A DNA stretch of 64,000 nucleotides from contig NC_135558.1 in assembly GCF_964340395.1 (NCBI RefSeq), forward strand, positions 5,319,501 through 5,383,500, read 5' to 3'. The notes under the pieces are model-generated. The model ran no database searches. It was given only the letters and a program-made list of their open reading frames with translations, and had not been told where the DNA came from. Position numbers and translations under genes: made by a program. Origin of the DNA: Glandiceps talaboti (Eukaryota; Hemichordata; Enteropneusta; Spengelidae). Shown here piece after piece: positions 23,471 to 64,000 of this stretch; the first letter of the stretch is position 1; every line of letters starts with the position of its first letter.

Positions 23471-24489
23471 AACAATAGACACAAATAGTACATCTGTTGT
23501 CTGATTTGTGAATAATTTTTAAGGATAGAGTTATGTAACATGCTTTCTAATTCAAGTAAATATATTGTTTCATGCATGATGCACCCATACACTGTTTTAA
23601 TTTAATTACAAAATGAGGAGGAATGTGAGACTCTGGGAATGGTATTTATTGAAAAATTGTGTGTTTTTCTAAAAGTCTGAGACTAACCAAACTCAATGTT
23701 TGCCCTAGATGTTGGGTGGGGGACTTGTCTAGAGCAGGGGAGAAACAGTATGTGACCATCACATCACAACCGCCACCACCAACAACATATGGCATAGGGA
23801 GGGAGGGAGGGAGGGAGAAATGGTGGCGTTAGAAGTCTTTAACTAAAATTATAAAGTGAAACTTTCTGAAGTATCCCATTATTATCCATGACCCAGAAAC
23901 AATCCTACCTAGAGATCTATTTGTCCGAATCTGAAAGTATCACTGGGTGATACACTGTGTGCACTGATACTTGCATGTATGGTCTGAACATGTTTGCACG
24001 ATGCCTGAGATTTGGCACCGAACTGTTAAAATAAGGCCTTGTTTACAGACGGAGTATGTCAAGACTAAATACTAGACGTTGTCGACTCCTAAAGTCCTCA
24101 CTTACTCCGTCTAGCATCTGCTTAGTTTACGAACTACAAAATGTACAGACGACGTAAATAACAAATATTGGGAAAGTTTGCCAACGATTGTTCTTTTAAT
24201 AGCAACATCTTCGACTCAAAACAACCACAATTGCAATTTATAAGCATTGATTAAAGTAAAAATGTATAAAAGTACAAACCTGGAAGTAGCTGCACAGCCC
24301 TATCGTACTGTGTCGTCTGACACTTCAAAAACGGATCAAACGTCGGGTCAAACGATTATCGCACAGGTCATACAACAGACTGCCCTCAGCGGTGATTTAC
24401 GTTACATATGTTACAACTTACATACATACCATCATAGAGGGGAGAACCACTTGATTCCTGGAAAAAAGGGGGGGGGGGAGTGGGTATGT

Positions 24490-24690
24490 CAGCAATTTTT
24501 TTCCCATCACTGCACTGTGACAGCAATTTTTTTTCTCTTGTCAGTCTTAGTTCAAATTATTTATTTCCATATTCAGAAGCAGTGCAATTTTTTTTCTCAG
24601 TTACCAAGTTTGTAGCACATTGCAACAATTTTTTTGGAACATTTTTTTGCTCAAGCCATTACAGAATCAATTTTTTTTTCTCCTACAGAC
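24490..24690 (+). repeat. Cluster of spaced T-tracts in a CAATTTTTTT context
   Basis: At least five tracts of 7-9 T preceded by CAA or TCAA (AGCAATTTTTTTCCC, GCAATTTTTTTTCTC, TGCAATTTTTTTTCTC, ACAATTTTTTTGG, TCAATTTTTTTTTCTCC) plus one ACATTTTTTTGC, spaced about 25-55 bases. It looks like a degenerate minisatellite of unknown role. Confidence 0.55.
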
Positions 24691-24966
24691 ATTTTTCCCC
24701 CCAAAATCAAACAGTTCTCCCCTTAGCGATATATACACAGTATACCATTTACCACTTCACGTGTAAACCATTCACGAGTACATTATTTACACAACTGCAT
24801 CGAGATTGTGCAGAGGGAGGGACAAAAATTGTAATTCCGAAATTATGTAAGGATGGTTTCGATCTGAGCATCCTTTGATCAGTTTGAAATATCGACACCT
24901 TGGTTACAATCGAATGTGTCATCTACTATGAAATACGAATCAATTCTATAACAATCCCACTCATGT

Positions 24967-24993
24967 ACACACACACACACACACACACACACA
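24967..24993. repeat. (CA)n microsatellite
   Basis: About 13 CA units in the DHX9-GPCPD1 intergenic region. Confidence 0.9.
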
Positions 24994-25681
24994 GTGACAG
25001 ACACAGAGGCACACAAAATGATACACAATGGTAAATTTATCTCGAATTGCACGTTGACAAATTGAGTAGCTTTCTTTTCCTTATGGGTATCATCGACTAA
25101 CATGTCTACTGTGGCATTTTTATGTCATCAAAGAAACAAGAGATCAATACACAAAGGTGAAGATTGGTTTTTATTTATCATTTCATTTCATCTTCCTAAT
25201 ACATTGATTGTGATATGTATTGTCAATATTCCATTCATTTCAAGGCTAAAATAGTCTACCTTCTTACATTTACAGTTAACATGATTTAAAACCACTATTA
25301 CATTGTATCATGGTACATTTAATGTTGTATACTACGGACCTTTTTTTGACACCATCTGAAACATACCCTTCAGCAGAAGCTCCAGCTTGCCAAAATGAGT
25401 GCAATAATTATCAGTATTTCTCATTCAGTAACTGTGTTATCTGTTTAATATTACATTTGTCCTGTGATTCTGTAGACACTAACATGCTATCTGCTGTCAA
25501 ATACAGGACAAGTCAATGTCTCACAAAACCATATATATGAAAGTGGAGATTTTACAAAAAAAATGCATATAGCATGAATGGGAAAATATAGTTTTTCAAT
25601 ACTAATGCATTAATAGTGTATAAGGAAATGGTTTTAATTACTATAAAAAAGGTAAAATACAATACAACATTGACTTTATTA

Positions 25682-25851
25682 CCATATATGGAAACAGTTC
25701 GACTAATTACCATAAATGGAAAGATATTTCACAATACTGCTGTTTGTGACCATATATGGAAATATTTTACAATACTTCATTCCCATATATGGACATAGTT
25801 TGACTATTCAGGAAAGACACACAACACTGCAGATTTCAATACCATATATGG
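25682..25851. promoter_or_regulatory. Cluster of five CArG boxes
   Basis: CCATATATGG occurs at 25682-25691, 25750-25759, 25783-25792 and 25842-25851, and CCATAAATGG at 25710-25719. All five fit the serum response factor consensus CC(A/T)6GG, and four are the same palindrome. Flanks such as GGAAAGATATTTCACAATACTG and GGAAATATTTTACAATACTTC are related, so the cluster may be an old 30-60 bp tandem repeat. Its target gene is unknown: it lies about 0.9 kb beyond the DHX9 stop and 3.2 kb upstream of the GPCPD1 start. Confidence 0.5.
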
Positions 25852-26740
25852 CACTTCAGAAAATACTGACACTTGTACCATAATTGTTATGACATGTAAT
25901 GAAACTGTTCACTCAAAAACCATACATTATCTTTTGAACTAGAAATTCTTACAAAAATGTCATTACTTCTCATATTACCATGTGTGTGAAGAACATGAAG
26001 AAATAGCTATCATAATTGTCTGTAATATCACAATCCATATTGAATAAATAATCAAGTCAACTTTTTACTAATGTGTTGTCTTTTCCCTTCACATTACTGG
26101 TGAAATAGTGACAGTTCAATTCAAAAACTTCATATATCCTTAAATGGGCACAACATAAACATTACATATGAAACAGAAGATTGACAAGTATTTCATGACA
26201 CAAAATCAGGCACAGATTATTCTATTCCAAGAGTACCCATGACTAAAACTAACAATCACTTTTAATTTTTAAAAGTTATTTTTTGTTACAAAATGCAGAA
26301 GATACTTATAAGCATCTGTCTATACTACTTGATTTCAATGTCAAATATACAGGTGGGAGGGGAGGAGGGGGCAAGTGGTGTACATGAAGCTTATGGTACA
26401 ATTGAGAAGTTAAAGGAGCCCATTCAAACAAATTCAAGCCTTTAAAAAATAATACAGTACTTGGGGTCAACTTTGCATATTAGCATACTGATACGTTTCA
26501 TATTATCATAGAAGTCTGTGAAAAGAGAGATTATTAATTTGATATTTGACTGCTAATGTTTCATACAATAGTTCTGAATTCATTTGATACCATGGATACA
26601 GTTATTTCTGGTGATTTCATGAAAGTTTGGAATTCCTTTGATAGATAGCACACATTCCTACTCCTTGGTCATCCCCCCCCCCCCCCGTAACCTCCACCGC
26701 CTCCCTGACAACTACCACCTCTATAACCTCTCCCTCTATT

Positions 26741-49033
<22,293 letters not shown>

Positions 49034-50852
49034 GATGACTATGATAGAGAAAATAAAACGCAAATAGTCAAAAATCAATGATGACATAAATGGTGTCTTG
49101 TTCACATTCTCTAAAGTCTCTTTCATATCATTGTAACATTTCTTTTAAAAGTTACACAACTCAAAATCTTCAGGCCTTCCGTTTATGTATTGTATTGATA
49201 ACTTTAGATGTTTTACATAGAGAAAATCGGTGTTGAACTCACAAAAAAAGAAGTTTCGGCATCAGTGTTTGATCAAAAGTTTGAGGCCAATCGGATCAGA
49301 CTCTGACTGAGAATGGAGTCATACCGACCAAATTATATGTGATTCCGTATTCGTAAATACGTAATACTTTATAACGTCATTATTTTGTATTATGACAATC
49401 CCTGAATAGAATATTAGCTCACGACTTCACAAGTGACTTTGGTCTGTGCCGAACACATGACCCTACATATGACAATAAACATAAAACATGGCGACCGACG
49501 CGACATGTCTCAAATAATCAAATGATTGCCTGATGGCATCGCACTTAGTATTGGTTATTGAACTCAGTCTTTGGGTGCAAATAAACACCGTTACAACTGC
49601 TCTAACATGAGACTTCTGTTAAAATGAAGTTAGATAAAACCTGAAAGGTGATTTCACAAATACAGTGATATTTACCCCCGCCACCAGCTTGCAGCAGCAG
49701 ACGAGATGAAGCACAGCCGGTGAATCTCGTGAATTAACGTTTCTCCTGTGTCAAGGGTCACAAATGTACGTGATAGAACAACCAACCTCTTGGTGGCGCT
49801 ATCCAAGACGATGGGTTCATTGCGATTGGTTACACTATATAATAATACCAGAAAACATCATTTGAACGTAATATTTTCATGTGTGCAAGCTGCACATGGA
49901 ATGTTGTTTTAAAATGTTTTGTAGGTACAATCATGGAAGTATTAGGGATGCCTCCATGGTACAATCATAGACGTTTCTCTCACCTATGATGTTATATAAC
50001 TTACTCTGACAATATTGCATCACCTGTGAGTAGATATCATGTGTTCTGTAGCTTTATAAACGATAAATGAAATAAAAATTGATTTATTGGGACCGCATCC
50101 AAACTTCAGCGCCCTCAAGGGAGATCACGATGTCAATCTGTTCCTGTGCTGCTTTAATGAATAATGTTGACAACAGTTTAATACTAAGAAAAGCCTAATT
50201 ATGCAGTGATGAGAACAATTTAGTGAAAAAGAATGAAGCTGTGTATATGACGGATAACCGAACGACATGTAAATGGGTTGGGAATTTGAGCCAGATGTCG
50301 GTTACATTTGTAAAACACATCATAAGATATCCACCATAAACACAGTAATATCAGTATTTGTGTTTGTCGTGGTACGTGCAAAAATAACAAAGAACAGAAT
50401 CATTGCATATAGTACTGAAAATTGTGTATACATGAACACACGAGCCCTGTTTGATCGATATACAAGGAAACCTTTTTGATTTCGATTTTGTAATTTCAAC
50501 GTGTTTATTGAAGAGATGACAAATCCATTGATATTGACATATGTTACCAAAACTTAATTTTCATCTTCATATAGAGATAACACCACATTGTGTGTTTCGT
50601 TATCATGGGTGTATAGGCCTATTCACTGTGTATTCTGATGTAATAATATTGATATTATTATAAAGTATTATATTCGCTTGATCAACTGCTTGCCGAGACT
50701 GATTGCACACACACCGTTGTTTACAAAGGGTGGGGAATACGTACCGCATGGATGAGGGTACACCTGTGATTACGTAACCTATTCAAGGTGACACGCTCAC
50801 CAGAGGGCGATCTGTGAACGAGAAAGTGAGAGTGGTATAAGGTGATGTCAGT
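49034..50852. other. Divergent intergenic region between DHX9 and the ST8Sia-like gene
   Basis: 1.8 kb separating two genes transcribed away from each other; it must contain both promoters. No clear TATA box near either start codon. A CTCF-like motif sits 43 bases upstream of the ST8Sia-like ATG. The ORFs here are short and unconvincing. A non-coding 5' UTR exon for DHX9 could lie in 49200-49750. Confidence 0.5.
50797..50810 (+). promoter_or_regulatory. CTCF-like motif just upstream of the ST8Sia-like gene
   Basis: TCACCAGAGGGCGA fits the core CACCAGRKGGC and matches the left-edge sites at 532 and 566. Function inferred only. Confidence 0.3.
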
Positions 50853-58974
<8,122 letters not shown>

Positions 58975-59551
58975 TGGAGAATCCCTTCGATACTTAGAAC
59001 TGCGAAAGTGACGTTATTTCATTAGACATACGTACAATCGCAATAATACGTAGAAATTCTGCGAATTACTCAACAAGATATAGAAGCTTAGAAGTTTGAT
59101 TAAGGATATTTGCAAATGGCAATCAACAACACAGTTTCAGCTTTGAGATTGAAACGAACAGTTTTTAACGATTCAAATTGAATCGCATAAATTACTTGAG
59201 TGGTGAACAGTACTACATTATCCAGTCGGCTTGGCAACAACCTCTTTCCTATCATGTCGCTATGCTGTCCACTTTATCATGTATTGGCAAAGTATCAATC
59301 ATTTAAAATGAAATTGACAAGTGTTTTTGTTTTAATACCGGTAGAACTCCACTGTCTGGCAATCACTGACAGGATCTAAAAAAGAGATCAACAAACTGAC
59401 GAACATATTTATGACATATATGAAGATGGGACGTTTGTCTTTTGGATGTGCCAATGAAGCTATGACACAATTAAATCATTATTACATAAGTATAATTAAA
59501 CACCATGTCATCTGAAAGAGCTGGCTGGTCAGACAAAACGTTAACATCGCT

Positions 59552-59735
59552 ACAGTTCACTGTCCAAGTCGACAAAATCTTACTACCATTACTACATTTC
59601 TTTGCAAACTGATACTTTGGCGTAGCGCTGGATATTTCATTAAAATGTATACATACAAATGTTAGTAGGATTTTTGTCGAGTTGGACAGTGAAATGTGGC
59701 AATAGCAGTAAGATTTTGTCGAGTCAGGCGATGCC
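59552..59735. repeat. Inverted repeat plus third unit downstream of the ST8Sia-like gene
   Basis: TTCACTGTCCAAGTCGACAA at 59557-59576 is the imperfect reverse complement of TTGTCGAGTTGGACAGTGAA near 59675-59694. A third unit, AGTAAGATTTTGTCGAGTC, follows near 59709. Likely a small foldback element or a decayed copy of one. Confidence 0.6.
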
Positions 59736-59846
59736 CTGTTTTATGTGGAATGATTTTCACTGTATGGTGATACATTGTGCAATTAATTTTTTTTTCATAT
59801 TTCATAATAAGCGGTTAGATTTCATTCAACCTTTTCCACATACAGA

Positions 59847-59852
59847 AATAAA
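59847..59852 (+). terminator. Possible polyadenylation signal of the ST8Sia-like gene
   Basis: AATAAA about 870 bases after the stop codon at 58974. Plausible 3' UTR length, but other A-rich variants exist and there is no transcript support. Confidence 0.3.
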
Positions 59853-61996
59853 GACTGACTAGTAACAATCCCAACTGTTATTTACTCGTGTGCCAATATC
59901 TTAATATATTTGAAATTTCCCAGGTACATGATACGAATACAGCTTCGTGTTTAGTGGATTATTTGGAAATACCTTTTTTTCACAGCTAGCCAACATTTAC
60001 AGTGATAATTAATCGAGGAATGTAAAAGTGGACTTTCTTTTGTCTCATGAAGTGAATTATGAATATTTATAGAAATCGGATAGCGCCGTGTGAATCTCTA
60101 CATCAGAGGCACCCATTATTGTTTTTGCATCAGTTGTATTGTTGTTTTTTACTTTTGTCTTAGTATGAAGTCTTTCTTTGCCTCAGTTAATTCAATCAAA
60201 CACACGAGTGTTTTTACGCGGTTTGTGTTTGTTACTTGATCAAGAAACAGTTTCAATGTTTAATGACAACTTTTAAGCAAAGAATCGAGATTTTTTATAA
60301 AGATGATAAAAAATGTTGCTATAACGACATATAAGATAAACAGAGAATTTCCATAACAGATTATTATAATTGTACTTTTTTCGCTGTGTGTTGATAAATC
60401 GATAAATAAAAAACGTTAATTGGTATAGTTTTAATTGTTTCATGCACTTAGCATTGTTAAGTTTGTTTTTAACTGTAGACGAAGGGCTATGGTTTAACCA
60501 CAGTGGTTTAACGTGCATTTTGTTTCTTATCAAAGTCCATGTCTTTATGAAACTCGATAAAACTAAGTAAACACGGTGCATTAAAGTCCCAGTTCGGATA
60601 AGGATTAAAATTTAGGCATGAAAACATTACATTTTGTCTTTCAGAGTTACAGAAAAAGTTGGTAAAGACAAAAGAAATGACCCCACGTAGTCCTTATGGC
60701 TCCACTGATAAGATAACATGTGAGACCTCGACCATCTACAGTTTTGTATAACTAGCGTTGCCATCGCAACATAACAATTCATCCATTCAATTAGTTTCTG
60801 TTCTCACTAAACGTAAAACAATTGTAGGAGCTTTCCGAGCAGCATTTTAGCCAAATCATTTCTTTGCTTATCCACTCAGAGGACGAGTTTGTTTACAAAC
60901 ATCTCAAGGAAAGAAAATAGCTAAACATTGAGGCAAGAACAGTAAATATATCTTTGAAAGACACGTTTGTGAGAACAAAGGTTTGTTTTTACGTAATACA
61001 TAAAGGTTATCAGAGAGCATATTGTATGGTTGTTTTGACAACTAAACAAAACTTTCACTACTTGGCCAGTGATTTGTACTAGTAGGAATAGAAATATCAA
61101 GACTGCATAATGTAGCCAAGGTCCTGACAGGGACCGTGTTATGTACTACAATGTATTCCATAACCGTATGGGATATCAGGACATACCAGGGCCTGGACTA
61201 ACAATAATGACACGTCGTTTCTGACCCAAAAAAGAACATTTTCTTGAAGTATGTCCACATGTCTTCAGAATTTACATGTTGCTGTTTTGAATGACAAATA
61301 TCCCATCCCGTGTTACGTGTATACTGCCACTGTTCTTAAAACCGTGATTTTGTGTGGACAAATCAAAATCGATGTAACCATAATCAGATGATACAATTCG
61401 CATCATATGTCGATATTAATGTCAGTTTCATTATTTGTCAGACAGAAGATAAGCTTGAACTGATAATCACATAAATTCATCATTTGTATCATAAAACTAG
61501 TGGGAATTCGGTACAGTGCCAATTTGATTAAAATCCTATGTAATGAACGACTATTTATTCACTACTGGTATCATCATTACGCTTGTCTTTTGTTTGTATT
61601 GTCATTTGCATTACAGCTTCTTGTTTTTGTCTTAGTTGAGTCACCCCTACCAAGACCAAAACGTGAACATGTAATAGGAATAACAATCCACGCCATAAAC
61701 GAAGTGGTAATTGCTAATAGTGAATACAATAAGTGGCCGTCCGAGTCTACTACAGCAGATTTTAATCAGATTTTAATCAGATCGGGCAAAGTACTAGTCT
61801 TGCTGCTACACGTTCGGGCTTTCTTCCGATACGATAGTTGGCAGTGAGGGCTTGCCCGATGTTCGGTCGTGTGTTGTATTGTATTGGAAGAACACCCGAG
61901 GTCTAGCAGCTAGACTAGCAAAGTGCATACTTTAACATAGACCCTACACATGTAGGGTATATGCTTTAGCCAACTCCTACCTCCCAACGATAAAGA

Positions 61997-62770
61997 ATGG
62001 TTCCAAATACTCTAGGATACAGAGCCACAATTGGATTTCCACAAAACGTTGGCCAATTGGGACTTTTCTCAAAGGCAATCTTTCAACAAGTTCGATCTAA
62101 ACATATCTACGCCTTTCTCCAACAAACCACATTCGTAAACCACAGCCTCTTTGGCAATGTGAAATATCAGCTCTGGCTTTCAAGAATACAACAAACAAGC
62201 AAGGATGAAAATATATCCTCTGTATCCACGGCGATTCTTGGACATTAATCGTGATCAGTCAATGATACTTGATGTCAATACCAATGATAAGTGTCTATGC
62301 AAACATAGATTGTGGAGCACTCCAGAGTCTTGGCTTCAAATTTCTAATGCTCGTACTTCCTCAAAGGAAATTTATTGCCAGTTGGCGTCCTCAACATGCT
62401 TGCAGCGTTCCACATGAATGCAATGCTTGGCAGCTCTCCCAAATCGTGTACGCTACCATGGACCACCAAAGGGAGCTATCAAACCATACTGGTAATGGAA
62501 CTAAACACATTGGTAGAGTTTAAAACTGGTCAGTGGATAGGTTCAAAAACACGAGAAAAAAAACATCCTACATGTAAAGTACTACTGATACTACAGCATA
62601 GTTTGTTTTTTTTAATTAAAACCATACAGATATACGTTGCGGATAGAAGGACAGGAACTGCCTCAAAATATCGAAGGAAGGCAATTGTCGCGGTTTACAA
62701 TTGCGGGTTGCAATTTACTGTTTCGTTCTGTTATCACATTGACACTGACAATGATAAGGACGTATAACGT
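61997..62770 (+). other. Unrecognised ORF-rich patch, possible relic of a gene or element
   Basis: Four overlapping ORFs of 70-130 codons in different plus-strand frames (61997-62248, 62205-62417, 62269-62523, 62375-62767) lie in DNA that is less AT-rich than its surroundings. The succession of frames would fit a coding sequence broken by indels. No domain, catalytic motif or LINE/transposase signature was recognised in any frame, so no function is offered. Confidence 0.25.
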
Positions 62771-64000
62771 CAGAACTAGACTCGACATTGCCATGTAACG
62801 ACAATGGCGTTAAAAATATGTAAAACGTTTTAAGAATTGTTTTTCTAATGACAAAGTAATCTTCAACATCGTTGCATAGGTATGCATACTATACTACAGT
62901 ATGTACCGATGCTTGAAATATATATAGGTTACTGTTATACTACTGGAGTAGCATTAATGGGAAACAGTGACATTTGTCGCCGAAGTGCCTAAACCAACTA
63001 GACATCGGCAATGTGTTTTAACGCAACAGTGATTGACATTTCATTAATCATCCATGGCATTGTTGGCTTTATCACACCTTCGCAAACGTTAGAATGACGT
63101 CACTGTATAGATTAAACAAGCTACATAGCCTTGACAATGGACCAAAGTTTGTCATTATTCCTTGCATTGTACCTGAGATTGTGCCGTGCCTCATTGTCTT
63201 CGTTAGTTACACGATATCTCCGTTATGGGGGTAGGAAAGACTATTTCTACCTCCATGATAGCCCAAAGACATGTTTAGCCTATATACCCTAACACAATCT
63301 GAAGTACAAATGAAGTGAATGATGTAATCTGCCAACATCCTATTTTTCAGTGGATGTGTTTTGGTACTGGAACGCACAGAGAATGGCGTATATAAACTGA
63401 ATTCTAATCAAAGTTTTTGAAAAAGGCATTTAGTTGCGAAACAAGCCGATGTTTCAAATTATTTGTACTCATTTACTGCCGGTGTACATAACTAAAGTGA
63501 CACAAACCACTATAAATTGAGAGTCACAGAACCCGTGTCAAGTCTCTCATCCTTACAATACTTTGACCGGAGGGTACACTGTATTCAAATACCAATGTAT
63601 GGAGGAAATCCAGAATTGCGTTATACGCTGCAAGGCTTCATTATTGAAATTGTTTTTGTGTAACGTTTTCAAGCGATTTAAGTTCTCGACAAGCTATAGA
63701 TGTAAACTCAACTAATTTTAAACGATGCATGATATTCAGTAAAGAGTACAGAAAAAATTTCGCAATACATACATGTGTGGTTTCTATCATCCTTAGTACT
63801 TTGATCAGGCGAACGATAGTACTCACATGCACCCTTGGGCTGTACTATGCTACTGGGAGAGTAACTGGGTATACAATACCGTGCCAACGTATGAGGAATC
63901 CCACCACGGCGCTATATTAATACCTAGAGAAGTTTGATAGTTTACATGTAATGCGAAACTGTGTTTATCTTTCAAAATAATAGCTAAATAAACGAAGGAG

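Larger units (their letters stand above)
22460..26740. other. Intergenic region between DHX9 (3' end) and GPCPD1 (5' end)
   Basis: About 4.3 kb. It should contain the GPCPD1 promoter and any 5' UTR exon, and the DHX9 3' UTR. Seen here: foldback family A copy 1 (22643-23010), a partial family B copy (23346-23470), a short (AGGG)n run (about 23796-23817), a 10 bp inverted repeat (24047-24056 / 24103-24112), a T-tract cluster (24490-24690), a (CA)n run and five CArG boxes (25682-25851). No additional coding exon was recognised. Confidence 0.6.
58975..64000. other. Right-hand region downstream of the ST8Sia-like gene, no gene recognised
   Basis: 5 kb without a recognisable coding exon. It contains a possible polyadenylation signal (59847), an inverted repeat (59552-59695) and an ORF-rich patch (61997-62770). 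Other ORFs (for example 61500-61847, 115 codons with a hydrophobic stretch) resemble nothing I know and have no supporting splice or codon evidence. Confidence 0.55.

Overview
This is a 64 kb piece of AT-rich, intron-dense animal nuclear DNA. I read three multi-exon genes and two single-exon genes from it by hand. The genes suggest an invertebrate deuterostome such as a hemichordate or cephalochordate: there is a GPCPD1 orthologue, a DHX9 orthologue, intronless TRIM-NHL paralogues and a family GT29 alpha-2,8-sialyltransferase relative, with short introns, long dinucleotide arrays and many small dispersed repeats. The species cannot be fixed from the sequence alone.

Layout. About 2.6-22.5 kb, minus strand: glycerophosphocholine phosphodiesterase GPCPD1 (16 coding exons, 649 aa). 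One 9.3 kb intron (5164-14496) carries two tandem, intronless RING/B-box/filamin/NHL genes of 750 and 746 aa on the same strand. About 22.5-26.7 kb: intergenic, with a foldback element, a T-tract cluster and five CArG boxes. About 26.7-49.0 kb, minus strand: RNA helicase A, DHX9 (30 coding exons, 1245 aa once one extra base is discounted). 49.0-50.85 kb: divergent intergenic interval. 50.85-58.97 kb, plus strand: a type II membrane protein of the ST8Sia family (8 coding exons, 415 aa) whose key catalytic positions are replaced. 58.97-64 kb: no gene recognised.

Exons were assigned by protein similarity to remembered family members together with splice signals and codon phase. Every exon length agrees with its phase except one: DHX9 coding exon 28 carries exactly one surplus base, which breaks the frame. 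Repeats fall into at least seven dispersed families, several of them foldback (MITE-like), mostly inside introns.

The genes are not an operon and have no evident shared pathway: phospholipid-headgroup metabolism (GPCPD1), ubiquitin ligation or RNA regulation (TRIM-NHL), RNA helicase (DHX9) and Golgi glycosylation or a derived function (ST8Sia-like). The best leads are the ST8Sia-like predicted pseudoenzyme, the DHX9 frameshift, the nested TRIM pair with a gene-conversion-like patch, and the CArG-box cluster.
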